Notes: a model not told the origin generated them from the letters alone. DNA of 64,000 nucleotides from Thalassotalea euphylliae (GCF_003390395.1 NZ_QUOV01000001.1:3720001-3784000), one strand, 5' to 3'. Shown: positions 28,127 through 37,671, counted from the stretch's first letter. Made by a program: numbers and translations.

Positions 28127-28489
28127 ATGAATATTAAACAATTTCCTGCATACATCATGATAGTGCTGATATTACTTCAGTCATTTTCTGCTGTGGCAAA
28201 AGTTGCGGATGTTCATATTGTTGATTCCGAGCATATAAAAACCGAGCATGTTCATGCTTTAGATGACCATATTTCTTCTGAACAATTAGCACATTCATCA
28301 GCAGATAATGACCAACACAACCCTGCTGACTGTCATCATTGCGGACACTGCAATGGCTCGCATGTTCAGTTTGCTACGCATATTTACATCAGTGGAAACA
28401 TAGATTTCAAATCAAGTCAGCTATTTGATTATTTAAAAGTAGTCATTGAAGCTCCCCCTTCCAGATTACTTCGACCTCCCAAAAGTTAG
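28127..28489 (+). CDS. CzcI/DUF2946-like His-rich exported protein
   Basis: This 120-aa protein has a signal peptide (YIMIVLILLQSFSAVAKVA), a His/Asp-rich middle and a cluster CHHCGHCNGSH. It ends in APPSRLLRPPKS; such a proline/arginine ending is usual for small proteins that precede czcCBA or copper genes. It probably binds metal in the periplasm. No known enzymatic domain. Confidence 0.6.
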   Translation: MNIKQFPAYIMIVLILLQSFSAVAKVADVHIVDSEHIKTEHVHALDDHISSEQLAHSSADNDQHNPADCHHCGHCNGSHVQFATHIYISGNIDFKSSQLFDYLKVVIEAPPSRLLRPPKS

Positions 28490-28559
28490 TCCTTTTATTT
28501 AATTGGCGCGTTAGGCGGTAAAGCCAACGCTCGTTTCAAAAAAATAAACAGGACAAAAT

Positions 28560-29888
28560 ATGAATATGTCTTATTTTAAGGCTGCCGTGCTTGCTTGGAA
28601 GAAAGTAAAACGGTTGCTTATGTTGTCATTTTTAGTGACAACCAATAACGTAGTTGCAAATGACTTATCCGTTGATTCAGTTTCATTATCAGACGCGATA
28701 CAACGAACACTTGCAAACAACCCTCAGCTAACAGCTTTTGAATACAAACAAAAGCGCTTAGACGGCGAGTTAGCTACCGCAGGATTAAAACCTGAATATA
28801 ACATCAGTGTTGAATTGGAAAACTTTGCAGGTACAGGCGATGTATCTGGATTCAACGACGCTGAATTAACCTTATCAATATCTTCCGTGGTGGAATTGGG
28901 AGATAAGGTAAATAGCAGAAAGTTTTATGTTAATGCCCAACAGCAAGCTATAGCTGTTGAAAAAAGAATACAAACACTCGATATTTTGGGTGAAGTAGCA
29001 GTTCGCTATATCGATGCTTTGACCTTACAACAAGTCATGCTTGTCAATGAAAATGCAGAAAAGCTAGCACGAGAAACCTATCAAACTGTCTCCAAAAAAG
29101 TTCGTGTTGGTTCAGCACCGTCATCAGAGCAAAAACGAGCTGAAGCTGCTCTGGCAACAGCTAGATTAAAGACACTAACCATTGCCAAGCAATTAGAGGC
29201 CAGTATTCGTAAGTTAGCTATTCTGTGGGGAGAGCAATCACCGCAATTCTCTCGTGTATCAGGCGATTTATTTGCATTTCCCAAAACAATATCGCTCGAT
29301 TACATCATGGCTCAACTTTCTCAAAGTCCTCATATATTAGCTTATGCAGAGCAATCGAGAATTCAGCAAGCTCAATTACAGTCAATCAACACGCAAAGTC
29401 GCGCTAATATAACGTGGAGCGCAGGTGTAAAAAGACTTGAAGGTAGCAATGATACTGCGTTAGTTGCAGGAATTAGCGTCCCTCTATTTACGAGTGATAG
29501 AAACAGAGGCAATTATCAATCTCAAAAAGCAAAACTTGATGAAGTTGAGCAGCAAAGGAAAGCCAGTGAGCGAGCAATTTACAGCCAATTGGCGACATTA
29601 TATGCGGCTCAAGAAGAGGCTCGCCTTACAGTTGAAACCTTACAAACCAATATAATTCCACCACAAGAAAGTGCTTTGTCATTAGTTCAAAAAGCCTATT
29701 CGGACGGGCGATTTAGTTATTTGGAGCTTGTTTCAGTTCAAAAAGAGCTTATTGATATGCAATACGCGCTTATTTTTGCCGCAAGTGAGGTTCACAAACA
29801 AAGCGCCTCCATCGAGTCCTTATCAGGCATTCCATTAATTTCTTCCGGCAATACAGAAAGCCAACTTTCAAGCTTTATTGAGAATTAA
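28560..29888 (+). CDS. czcC: TolC-family outer-membrane factor of the Czc pump
   Basis: This 442-aa protein has an N-terminal signal region, two OEP repeats with long coiled helices, and the closing YLELVSVQKELIDMQ typical of CzcC. It forms the outer-membrane channel. Two bases separate it from czcB. The preceding 28490-28559 gap holds nothing evident except its ribosome site. Confidence 0.88.
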   Translation: MNMSYFKAAVLAWKKVKRLLMLSFLVTTNNVVANDLSVDSVSLSDAIQRTLANNPQLTAFEYKQKRLDGELATAGLKPEYNISVELENFAGTGDVSGFNDAELTLSISSVVELGDKVNSRKFYVNAQQQAIAVEKRIQTLDILGEVAVRYIDALTLQQVMLVNENAEKLARETYQTVSKKVRVGSAPSSEQKRAEAALATARLKTLTIAKQLEASIRKLAILWGEQSPQFSRVSGDLFAFPKTISLDYIMAQLSQSPHILAYAEQSRIQQAQLQSINTQSRANITWSAGVKRLEGSNDTALVAGISVPLFTSDRNRGNYQSQKAKLDEVEQQRKASERAIYSQLATLYAAQEEARLTVETLQTNIIPPQESALSLVQKAYSDGRFSYLELVSVQKELIDMQYALIFAASEVHKQSASIESLSGIPLISSGNTESQLSSFIEN

Positions 29889-29890
29889 TC

Positions 29891-30805
29891 ATGAAAAAGA
29901 AAAAAATATTAAATTCACCAATCAGCCTTTTCAAATTAGTGCTTGTTGCTGTAATTGGTTTCACCTCCATCACGACTTCAGCCAGTGAAGAACACGAAGA
30001 TGAATTTGTGTCCATGTCTGCTGAAATGGCTAAACAAAATGGCATTGAAACAGTAGCAGCAACTAGCGGTGTTATTCGTAACGAAGAAGTTGTATATGGA
30101 AAAATCGTTGCCGATCCAGCATCACTTGCACATGTTAACGCGAGATTCGATGGTGTTATTAAGGAAGTAAAAGTTAATCTCGGAGAAGAGGTTAAAAAAG
30201 GTGAAACGTTGGTCGTCATTGAATCCAATGAAAGCTTAAATCAATATTCGATAAAAGCACCAATGTCTGGACGTATAGTCGCTAGGCAGGCAAATATTGG
30301 CGAACTTACAAATGGTGAAAACTTGCTGACAATAGCCAACTTTGACGTGATTTGGGCACAGCTATCTGTATTTCCTACTCAGCTTAGTAAAATTAACACT
30401 AACCAGCAGGTGCTAATCCAAAGCACTGAATTTAATCAAAGTGCGCAAATTAGCTATTTAACACCATCACTAAACAACAAGCCTTATTCGTTGGCATTTG
30501 TAAAGTTAGGTAACAAAACGAATAACTGGCCGCTTGGCACTGTAATTAAAGGTGCGGTTACGACCAGTCAACACTCTGCTCCAGTTGTTGTGCCAAAAGA
30601 AGCCATTCAAGAGTTTGAAGGTAATGATGTTGTTTTTATTAAAGAAGGCAATGAATACCACCCTAGCGCCGTAAAAACTGGCGCTTCAGACGCTATCAAT
30701 ATTGCTATCATCGACGGTTTGAACGTCGGCGAAAGTGTGGTTGTAAAGAACAGTTATCTGCTAGTTGCTGATCTAAAAAAATCGGAGGCTGGGCATGAAC
30801 ACTAA
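29891..30805 (+). CDS. czcB: Periplasmic adaptor of the Czc pump
   Basis: This 304-aa protein has a signal segment and a membrane-fusion layout: a biotinyl-lipoyl-like hairpin split around VKKGETLVVIESNE and SIKAPMSGRIVARQAN, a beta-barrel, and a membrane-proximal end. It is short for CzcB (usually 350-500 aa) because the lipoyl halves are joined with almost no alpha-hairpin. It links CzcA to CzcC. No His-rich N-terminal metal domain is present. Confidence 0.86.
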   Translation: MKKKKILNSPISLFKLVLVAVIGFTSITTSASEEHEDEFVSMSAEMAKQNGIETVAATSGVIRNEEVVYGKIVADPASLAHVNARFDGVIKEVKVNLGEEVKKGETLVVIESNESLNQYSIKAPMSGRIVARQANIGELTNGENLLTIANFDVIWAQLSVFPTQLSKINTNQQVLIQSTEFNQSAQISYLTPSLNNKPYSLAFVKLGNKTNNWPLGTVIKGAVTTSQHSAPVVVPKEAIQEFEGNDVVFIKEGNEYHPSAVKTGASDAINIAIIDGLNVGESVVVKNSYLLVADLKKSEAGHEH

Positions 30806-30859
30806 ACTCCGACCTTTTTATCCACTTCATATTGGCTTCAGTATTATCGAGGTGAAAAT

Positions 30860-33800
30860 ATGATCGCTTGGATACTAGAATTATCTATCCGTAGACGTGG
30901 CACTATGTTGCTAATGGCGTTGTTTATCATCGCTTTAGGAATGTGGAACTATCAGAAGCTACCTATTGATGCTGTGCCAGATATAACCAATGTACAGGTA
31001 CAAATAAACACGCAAGCTCAAGGTTATTCACCGTTGGAAACAGAGCAACGGATCACGTTTATCGTCGAAACAGGCTTGGCGGGTTTACCTAAGCTGGATT
31101 ATACCCGTTCACTTTCTCGATATGGCCTGTCGCAAGTGACTGTTGTATTTGAAGAAGGCACAGATTTGTATTTTGCCAGAAACCTAATCAATGAGCGACT
31201 TAGCGCAATTAAGGAGCAACTACCGTTTGGCATTGAACCAGAAATGGGGCCAATTGCTACGGGCCTCGGCGAAATATACATGTACAGTTTAACTGCCGAC
31301 GAAAGTGCAAAGCAGAATAGTGGCCTACCCTATGATGCGATGGCGTTAAGGGAGATCCATGACTGGGTAGTGAAACCACAACTTGCATTGGTTAAAGGGA
31401 TTACGGAAATCAATGCAATTGGTGGCTATAAAAAGCAATACCATATCAATCCTGATCCGTTAAAGATGTTGCACTTCGGTGTTACCAGTGAAGCGCTATC
31501 AAATGCAATAATGCGAAATAATGCAAATCAAGGGGCTGGATTCATCGAAAGAAGCGGACAGCAAATTCTTGTTCGTTCACAAGCTCAGTTGCAATCTATT
31601 CAAGACATCCAAAACGTCATTATTAAAAGCGACGACGGCACACTTGTAAAAGTTAAAGATGTCTCCGAGGTTGCGATCGGAAAAGAGCTTAGGACTGGTG
31701 CCGCATCACTGAAAGGCAAGGAAAGTGTGATTGGAACAGCAATGATGCTGGTAGGAGAAAATTCACGCTCAGTGGCTTTGGCTGTTGGCGACAAGCTTAG
31801 TGAAATTCAAAATAGCTTACCTCAAGGAGTGTCAATAGTTCCCTTATATGACAGGACAACTCTGGTTGACAAAGCAATTAGCACCGTACAGAAAAATCTC
31901 ATTGAAGGCGCGTTGTTAGTTATCTTCGTATTGTTCCTATTACTAGGTAATATAAGAGCCGCTCTAATTACTGCCGCAGTCATTCCTTTGGCAATGTTGG
32001 CAACAATCACGGGCATGGTTCAAAGCAAGGTCTCTGCGAATTTAATGAGTTTGGGAGCTTTGGATTTTGGATTAATTGTCGATGGAGCGGTAATCATCGT
32101 TGAGAACTGCATTCGGCGCTTAGCAGAAAGCCAAAAACGAAATGGTTCAGTCATTTCTCTGAAAGAACGGCTAGACATTGTTTATTCTGCTACCAATGAG
32201 GTAATACGACCTAGTGTTTTTGGCGTATTGATCATAACGATTGTCTATGTGCCTTTGTTTACCTTGACGGGTGTAGAGGGCAAAATGTTTCATCCGATGG
32301 CCGCAACGGTGATCATCGCTCTATTGTCTGCAATGGTATTTACCTTCACACTCGTCCCCGCTGCGGTTGCTTTATTCTTGAAAGGCAAAATCAGCGAAAA
32401 AGAAAGTCCGATAATTGTCGGTGCTAAGTCAGTATATCGTCCGGTTTTGAAGTGGGCTTTAAAACTACGTTGGCTAGTTGTTTGCGGCGCTGCTTTACTT
32501 GTGACATTTAGCATATTACTTGGTAGTAAATTAGGATCTGAATTTGTTCCTCAACTTAATGAAGGTGACATTGCACTGCACGCGATGCGTATTCCGGGCA
32601 CGGGTATTGACCAAGCTGTAGAAATGCAGAAGATACTTGAACAACAAATTGTGAAATATGATGAAGTTGTTACGGTGTTTTCAAAAACGGGCACAGCAGA
32701 AGTGGCGACAGACGCGATGCCGCCAAATGTGACTGATACTTTTCTGATATTAAAGCCTAGAGAGCAATGGCCCAACCCCAATTTAACAAAAGCGGATTTT
32801 GTTGAAAGACTGGAAAAAGATCTCAGTTCCATTCCCGGCAATAATTATGAGTTTACTCAACCAATTCAGATGCGATTTAACGAATTAATTAGCGGAGTAA
32901 GAGCTGATTTGGGGATTAAGCTCTACGGTGATGATCTATCCCAACTTGTCAGCTCTGCACAAGAAATTTTGACTACACTCAATACCATTTCAGGTGTTGC
33001 TGATGCGCGGCTTGAACAAGTTGATGACGTGCCTATATTTACCGTTAACCCCAAGCCTGAAGCACTAGCGCTATACGGGTTAAATGCAAGCGACTTACAA
33101 TCTTGGTTAAAAACAGTCGTGTCAGGTGAAGGCGCAGGGTTAATATTCGAAGGTGATCGTCGATTTGAAATTGTAGTTAGATATCCAGAGCTGTTGAGAG
33201 CCAACCTTGATCAGCTAGGTAATTTGCCAATCGCAACAGGTAGTGGTGAGTTCGTACCTGTAAGCGAAGTTGCAGAGTTAAATTATACGACGGTTCCAAG
33301 TCAAATAAGCCGAGAAAATGGTAAGCGACGAATTGTAGTTACAGCAAATGTTAGAAACCGAGATCTAGGCTCATTCGTACAAGAGGCACAGCAAAAAATT
33401 CAAAAAAATGTTGAATTGCCTGCTGGTTATTGGCTTGAGTACGGCGGAACATTTGAGCAACTTGAGAGTGCAACTCAAAGGTTATCCATTGTAGTTCCTG
33501 CCACATTATTTGTCATTTTGACACTGCTAGTCATAGCGTTTAGTTCAATAAAAGATGCGCTGATCATATTTAGTGGTGTGCCTTTAGCACTTACAGGCGG
33601 TGTATTGGCTTTGTGGTTAAGAGACATGCCTCTTTCAATCTCTGCTGCTGTTGGGTTCATTGCCCTTTCAGGTATCGCTGTATTAAATGGACTGGTCATG
33701 CTGTCATTCATTAAACAGCGATTATTTGAAACGGGAGAATTAATTAACTCAATTATCGAAGGCGCAACTATAAGGCTACGCCCTGTACTAATGACCGCTT

Positions 33801-33970
33801 TGGTTGCAAGTTTAGGATTCATTCCAATGGCGTTAAATGTTGGAACTGGAGCTGAAGTTCAGAGGCCATTGGCAACGGTGGTGATTGGGGGAATTATTTC
33901 CTCAACTTTACTAACTTTAGTTGTATTGCCTGTTCTTTATCGAATTGTTTTTAGTAAATACAAATCTTAA
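30860..33970 (+). CDS. czcA: Heavy-metal RND efflux pump CzcA
   Basis: This 1036-aa inner-membrane pump has twelve membrane helices and two large periplasmic loops. The motif DFGLIVDGAVIIVEN near residue 401 has the two acidic residues typical of the Zn/Cd/Co (HME1) group and not the CusA-type. It uses the proton gradient to export divalent metals through CzcBC. It ends 10 bp before a strong terminator. Confidence 0.92.
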   Translation: MIAWILELSIRRRGTMLLMALFIIALGMWNYQKLPIDAVPDITNVQVQINTQAQGYSPLETEQRITFIVETGLAGLPKLDYTRSLSRYGLSQVTVVFEEGTDLYFARNLINERLSAIKEQLPFGIEPEMGPIATGLGEIYMYSLTADESAKQNSGLPYDAMALREIHDWVVKPQLALVKGITEINAIGGYKKQYHINPDPLKMLHFGVTSEALSNAIMRNNANQGAGFIERSGQQILVRSQAQLQSIQDIQNVIIKSDDGTLVKVKDVSEVAIGKELRTGAASLKGKESVIGTAMMLVGENSRSVALAVGDKLSEIQNSLPQGVSIVPLYDRTTLVDKAISTVQKNLIEGALLVIFVLFLLLGNIRAALITAAVIPLAMLATITGMVQSKVSANLMSLGALDFGLIVDGAVIIVENCIRRLAESQKRNGSVISLKERLDIVYSATNEVIRPSVFGVLIITIVYVPLFTLTGVEGKMFHPMAATVIIALLSAMVFTFTLVPAAVALFLKGKISEKESPIIVGAKSVYRPVLKWALKLRWLVVCGAALLVTFSILLGSKLGSEFVPQLNEGDIALHAMRIPGTGIDQAVEMQKILEQQIVKYDEVVTVFSKTGTAEVATDAMPPNVTDTFLILKPREQWPNPNLTKADFVERLEKDLSSIPGNNYEFTQPIQMRFNELISGVRADLGIKLYGDDLSQLVSSAQEILTTLNTISGVADARLEQVDDVPIFTVNPKPEALALYGLNASDLQSWLKTVVSGEGAGLIFEGDRRFEIVVRYPELLRANLDQLGNLPIATGSGEFVPVSEVAELNYTTVPSQISRENGKRRIVVTANVRNRDLGSFVQEAQQKIQKNVELPAGYWLEYGGTFEQLESATQRLSIVVPATLFVILTLLVIAFSSIKDALIIFSGVPLALTGGVLALWLRDMPLSISAAVGFIALSGIAVLNGLVMLSFIKQRLFETGELINSIIEGATIRLRPVLMTALVASLGFIPMALNVGTGAEVQRPLATVVIGGIISSTLLTLVVLPVLYRIVFSKYKS

Positions 33971-33980
33971 CTTTAATTTG

Positions 33981-34014
33981 AAGGCTTCTCGTAATTTTTT
34001 AGAGAAGCCTTTTA
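33981..34014 (+). terminator. Rho-independent terminator of czcCBA
   Basis: AAGGCTTCTC (33981-33990) pairs with GAGAAGCCTT (34002-34011) in a perfect 10-bp stem, followed by TTTAATTT. The reverse strand has an A/T-rich flank as well, so it may also close the converging 34076 gene. Confidence 0.88.
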
Positions 34015-34075
34015 ATTTAATTGTCCTGTTTTACTCAATTTACAGCAATTTTTAAAATCAGGCGAATAGTAGACA

Positions 34076-34450
34076 TCATTGAATCCACTTTAACGCGCTA
34101 CTCAAGTCACTAAAGTGTTCCGTATTATTAATAGAGCATTCCGGAAACTCAGTTATGTCTATTTGAACAACTTTTGACTTATTTCCAACAATAGCTTTTC
34201 TCGCTGAAGTCACTCCAGTAGAGCGTATTTGCATTGATATTGGTTCTACGTTACAGCAACGACTAACAACTACACCTTTAAAACAAGATAGATCCAAAAT
34301 AAAATTAACAGGCTGGTTAACCGAAGATAGCTCATCGGTAATCTCTTCCAAATATTGGTTTATTCCAGTAACGGTTAATTCACCAATTAACTCGATAATT
34401 AGTGTACTGCCCAACCATTGCTTCAAATAATGACCTTGAGATAATTCCAC
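34076..34450 (-). CDS. STAS/SpoIIAA-like hypothetical protein
   Basis: This 124-aa protein starts from a GTG preceded by GAAGG. The alternating beta/helix pattern (TLIIELIGELTVTGINQYLEE, written here without its neighbours, then VNFILDLSCF and ARKAIVGN) resembles the STAS or SpoIIAA-like fold. No catalytic motif is seen. It is the last gene of the long copper operon on the minus strand. Function unknown; confidence in a real gene is moderate. Confidence 0.55.
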   Translation of the reverse strand: MELSQGHYLKQWLGSTLIIELIGELTVTGINQYLEEITDELSSVNQPVNFILDLSCFKGVVVSRCCNVEPISMQIRSTGVTSARKAIVGNKSKVVQIDITEFPECSINNTEHFSDLSSALKWIQ

Positions 34451-34468
34451 TAAAATTAACCTTCTCTG

Positions 34469-34726
34469 CTAACTTGATTGCATATTATAGATTTTAGCGA
34501 TCAGCCAGCCAGTGATCCCCATCAATAACGCCCATAAAACACCACCAATAAATACCCCTATAAAGGACATATGCCAGCCCATACTTTTCCAATCCGTATG
34601 TAACATGTTTCCAGTCATACTGGACATCATATCTGGCATCACCATAACCAGAGCTGAACACACAACCCAAACAATGGCAAAGGCGGCAGCACAAGCCAAC
34701 GCAAAAGCTTTTTCATTAAGTTTCAT
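34469..34726 (-). CDS. DUF5676-like small membrane protein
   Basis: This 85-aa protein has two hydrophobic segments separated by a Met-rich loop (MPDMMSSMTGNMLH). The ATG has AGGAGAA upstream. It fits small membrane proteins often seen in copper or silver gene clusters. The Met-rich loop could bind Cu(I). The exact role is unknown. Confidence 0.65.
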   Translation of the reverse strand: MKLNEKAFALACAAAFAIVWVVCSALVMVMPDMMSSMTGNMLHTDWKSMGWHMSFIGVFIGGVLWALLMGITGWLIAKIYNMQSS

Positions 34727-34762
34727 CGTTATTCTCCTGTGGTGGCTTTCGCCACCACTTCA

Positions 34763-35116
34763 TTACTCTTCAAGTTCCACCATATCTTTCGCCGCGATGT
34801 CACCAGATATTAGTTTTACCGTCGCGAAGTGATCATTCACAATTTTAGTAATTTGTACCGTTCCCACTTTTTCAATGGTGTACGGATCATCACCTTCACC
34901 CGGCGCAATTTCCTCATGGAATCTAATAACACTGTATTTTTGTCCAACCTCTGCTCCATGTTTGGCACCAATACAAATCAGAGTTCGATCAGTAGACTGC
35001 TCAACCACTTGGCCCCTCATCATATTTTTGTGATAAAACGCAGTATTCGAACAACCTGCCAAAAAGATACCGAATACAACAAGCAAAAGAATTTTCATAT
35101 TGGATGTTTTCATCAT
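34763..35116 (-). CDS. Lipoprotein of the copper cluster
   Basis: This 117-aa protein has a lipoprotein signal peptide ending in the lipobox LAGC, then a beta-rich domain (DRTLICIGAKHGAEVGQKYSV, written in part, and GTVQITKIVNDHFATVKL). The fold recalls small OB/SH3-like anchors. It lies in the minus-strand copper operon. No known function. Confidence 0.6.
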   Translation of the reverse strand: MMKTSNMKILLLVVFGIFLAGCSNTAFYHKNMMRGQVVEQSTDRTLICIGAKHGAEVGQKYSVIRFHEEIAPGEGDDPYTIEKVGTVQITKIVNDHFATVKLISGDIAAKDMVELEE

Positions 35117-35160
35117 TTTTTCCTCATCTAACTTATTAACAGAGCAAGCTCTTCGTAAGC

Positions 35161-35532
35161 TTACTTATTTTTCCGGCTTGCACCCGGAGGAACTTTGTGA
35201 CAACTCCACGGCTTATGTGCAGCATTGTCTTTAACATTCTGATCAACAAATTTGTAGTAACTTTCTTTCGTGTGTGTCCACCAATCATCATGAACATCGG
35301 CACCATGTTTGCGAATAACTTCCTCAATCCCATCAAGGTTTATATTTGCCGCATCATATGCGAGGTGTATTTCACCTTCTTTGATGTTGTAACTGACTTC
35401 ATCTATACCAAAAAGCTGATCAATTTCTTTTACTAACTCGTCACAATTTTCTTCTGTGACATTACTTAGCCTCAAATTACGCACAACTAAATTCTGCTCT
35501 CTAACGCCAACTCTATGCTCTAAATCGCTCAT
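35161..35532 (-). CDS. HMA-fold-like cation-binding protein without CxxC
   Basis: This 123-aa protein has a beta-alpha-beta-beta-alpha-beta pattern like heavy-metal-associated domains (NLRLSNVTEENCDELVKEID, then IEEVIRKHGADVH) but lacks the metal-binding CxxC. The C-terminal tail is Trp/His/Cys-bearing (DDWWTHTK, PWSCHK). Its neighbours suggest a periplasmic or cytoplasmic accessory in copper handling, but no signal peptide is seen. Confidence 0.55.
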   Translation of the reverse strand: MSDLEHRVGVREQNLVVRNLRLSNVTEENCDELVKEIDQLFGIDEVSYNIKEGEIHLAYDAANINLDGIEEVIRKHGADVHDDWWTHTKESYYKFVDQNVKDNAAHKPWSCHKVPPGASRKNK

Positions 35533-35542
35533 AATTTATCTC

Positions 35543-35965
35543 CTAATGCTTGTGCGAATGCTGTTGTTTTTTGTCTTTCATTTCTGCCATTTTGTGTTTC
35601 ATTTGTGGCATCATGTTTTCCATCATTTCCAGATGATGTTCAGCCATTTTAATTTGCTTATGCATTGGCATTGCTTCCATGTTTTTGTGCATGGATTGCA
35701 TCATCTTCATCATTGAGCGGTGATGTTCGGCCATCATCTGCTTTTGCTTTTCAGGATTATTTTCAGCTTTAATGGCATGGACTTCCTTTTTCATTTCCAT
35801 CATTTTTGTATGCATTTTTCCCATGTTCTCATGCGACATTGCCATGCCTTGATGCATATCCGATTTGTTCGCACCTTCATGTTTATGCTCATTGTTTTGA
35901 GCAAATAAACTTGTGGCCGCCAATAGTGAGCTGACAAATAAAATTGATTTACCTAACGTTTTCAT
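35543..35965 (-). CDS. Met/His-rich periplasmic copper-binding protein
   Basis: This 140-aa protein has a clear signal peptide (SILFVSSLLAATSLFAQ) and a mature part built almost wholly of Met, His, Lys and Glu (for example HHRSMMKMMQSMHKNM and a C-terminal HSHKH). Such composition binds Cu(I) and Ag(I) in the periplasm. It should be mostly helical. It overlaps the methyltransferase gene by 17 bp. Confidence 0.72.
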   Translation of the reverse strand: MKTLGKSILFVSSLLAATSLFAQNNEHKHEGANKSDMHQGMAMSHENMGKMHTKMMEMKKEVHAIKAENNPEKQKQMMAEHHRSMMKMMQSMHKNMEAMPMHKQIKMAEHHLEMMENMMPQMKHKMAEMKDKKQQHSHKH

Positions 35966-36614
35966 GATTTTTACCTTCTATGTTCTTATTAAAGTTTGGA
36001 ATCCAACTTGGAGTCGATTCCATATATCTTTGATACTCTGAACCAAATTCAGCAATCGCTTGTGCCTCTTCGCGTTTCGCTAGCTTGACGTAAACAACGA
36101 CTAAGATTGGAAACATCGCAAGCGTTGGGATGGTCGGCCACTGTAATAAAAAGCCGAACATGATTAGAATGAAAGCTACGTACTGTGGGTGGCGACACCT
36201 TGCATACCACCCTGTAGTAGCCAATTGATGGTGTTTTTGCGCGTGGTGTAATACGTTCCATGCTGATGACAACATAAAGAAACCTGCAACAATAAACACC
36301 ATACTCGTTATATGAAATGGGTCCCAATGGGCATCACCTTCAAAACCAAAGAAAGTATGTAATAAGTGCCCATTTTCATGCGCAAAGAAGTTTACTTCTG
36401 GATAGGTCTCCGTCAGCCACCCCGATAGAAAATAGATAGTTAAAGGAAAGCCATACATTTCAGTAAATAAGGCGACAACAAAAGCTGAGAAAGCACCAAG
36501 GCTTCGCCAATCAGTTGATGTTTTTGGTTTGACAAAACTAAATGCAAAAAAGATAAAAATTGCTGAGTTCAGTATCACCATTGACCATAAGCCATAATCA
36601 TATGTCTCATTCAT
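35949..36614 (-). CDS. Isoprenylcysteine carboxyl methyltransferase-family membrane protein
   Basis: This protein of about 221 aa has five or six hydrophobic segments and the ICMT/phospholipid-methyltransferase motif GWYARCRHPQYVAFILIMFGF plus AKREEAQAIAEFGSEYQRYM for SAM binding (motifs split here). The ATG at 36614 with AGGAG 7 nt upstream is chosen over the GTG at 36617. Family members recur in copper clusters without a defined substrate; lipid or protein methylation is possible. Confidence 0.75.
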   Translation of the reverse strand: MNETYDYGLWSMVILNSAIFIFFAFSFVKPKTSTDWRSLGAFSAFVVALFTEMYGFPLTIYFLSGWLTETYPEVNFFAHENGHLLHTFFGFEGDAHWDPFHITSMVFIVAGFFMLSSAWNVLHHAQKHHQLATTGWYARCRHPQYVAFILIMFGFLLQWPTIPTLAMFPILVVVYVKLAKREEAQAIAEFGSEYQRYMESTPSWIPNFNKNIEGKNHENVR

Positions 36615-36942
36615 CACTGTTCTCCTTTTTATGAAATTCTTTTCGTCCTTCTTCTAAACCTTGTATGTAGCCGTCACGATAGGCAGCATTTTTATCCGTG
36701 AGTTCTTGAAAGCTCTCTTCCTTTTTGTCATCAGGCTCATGTGAATGATCGTGACCATGTTTACCATGACTGCCATGCATAAATACGTGCATCAAGGGGC
36801 ATAGCAATAAAATCAAATAAGGAAGAAATTGCAGAACATGTTGTCCATGTTCAAAGATTAAAAAATAGGTTGCTGCGGCAATAAGCACCAATGCAGCCCA
36901 ACCTGTGGGTGTAGACCAAAATTTAGGGTGCTCATTTTTCAT
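36607..36942 (-). CDS. DUF2933-like membrane protein with His-rich loop
   Basis: This 111-aa protein has two hydrophobic segments, then a His-rich stretch (HVFMHGSHGKHGHDHSHEP), then a charged tail. It overlaps the P-II-like gene (ATGAAAAATGA) and the methyltransferase gene, so it is translationally coupled to both. DUF2933 proteins are small metal-cluster-linked membrane proteins; the His loop suggests Cu or Zn binding. Confidence 0.7.
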   Translation of the reverse strand: MKNEHPKFWSTPTGWAALVLIAAATYFLIFEHGQHVLQFLPYLILLLCPLMHVFMHGSHGKHGHDHSHEPDDKKEESFQELTDKNAAYRDGYIQGLEEGRKEFHKKENSDE

Positions 36943-37285
36943 GTTGGCCTCCTATTGACCGTAAATCTTCCGCTGAAGCTTCAGACTTAGAATTTATCCA
37001 GTAGAGATTATCCACAGGAGAGACGCTAACTAATCCTTCTCCTTCAACGTTGGTATGCGCTGCATCAAGCAAAACTTCAGCAACATGCTCTGCATCGTCG
37101 AAGGCGACGTAAATGGTCATCACTATATGTTCTGATAAGTGATTTCTGTTATAAGTATCAGCATATGCGCCTCTTCCCATCGCTTTATGGATAGTAAAGC
37201 CTTTATAGCCATGTGAAAGTAGTGCCTCTTCTACTCGCGCTAATACCATTTCATCAAAAATGGCTGTCACTTTTTTCATGTTCAT
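36932..37285 (-). CDS. P-II-like signalling protein in the copper operon
   Basis: This 117-aa protein begins at the ATG at 37285 directly after AGGAGG; the longer frame to 37336 lies in the upstream gene. The fold looks like the P-II/CutA trimer (KKVTAIFDEMVLARVEEALL, then GRGAYADTYNRN as a short T-loop and IVMTIYVAFDD). Similar P-II-like proteins occur in heavy-metal and carbon gene clusters. It may sense a metabolite or metal and bind CopA or its partner. The ligand is unknown. Confidence 0.68.
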   Translation of the reverse strand: MNMKKVTAIFDEMVLARVEEALLSHGYKGFTIHKAMGRGAYADTYNRNHLSEHIVMTIYVAFDDAEHVAEVLLDAAHTNVEGEGLVSVSPVDNLYWINSKSEASAEDLRSIGGQHEK

Positions 37286-37293
37286 AAACCCTC

Positions 37294-37647
37294 CTAAACA
37301 ACCTTTAAGACACCGCGATACATTTGCATCTGACAATGAAACTCATGCTCTCCCGGTGATAAGTTCAATAAGGTTATTTGAGTAATTTCATTTAATTTAA
37401 GCTGCTCGCTTATCTCCAATGATGGAATAAGCATTGTTTCAGCGCAGGGTGATTGATCTTTGCGCATAAACTTCAGAGTGACAGGTTGACTAGCAGACAC
37501 TTGGATTGAGGATGGTGAATACACGCCATCCCTCACTTCAATGAGTACTTCATTATCTTGAACAATTGTTTTATTGGGTTTGTATAGCCAAAACCACCAA
37601 ACAATCAGTGCGATTAACACTAAGCCTAATAAGTTAATTACCATCAT
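37294..37647 (-). CDS. Membrane-anchored cupredoxin-domain protein
   Basis: This 117-aa protein has one N-terminal membrane segment (VINLLGLVLIALIVWWFWLY) and a beta-barrel with SPSSIQVSASQPVTLKF, the Cys in SPCAETMLIP and the closing EFHCQMQMYRG, all typical of the cupredoxin_1 group. It likely takes up or carries periplasmic copper beside CopA. The gene sits 24 bp after copA and 8 bp before the P-II-like gene. Confidence 0.8.
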   Translation of the reverse strand: MMVINLLGLVLIALIVWWFWLYKPNKTIVQDNEVLIEVRDGVYSPSSIQVSASQPVTLKFMRKDQSPCAETMLIPSLEISEQLKLNEITQITLLNLSPGEHEFHCQMQMYRGVLKVV

Positions 37648-37671
37648 CGTGTTTCTCCTAATGCTTACTTT

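Noticed and set aside
35456..35908. Phe/His-rich plus-strand frames opposite the Met/His-rich protein
   Set aside because: They mirror the repetitive ATG/CAT codons of the real minus-strand gene, which has a signal peptide and good coupling.
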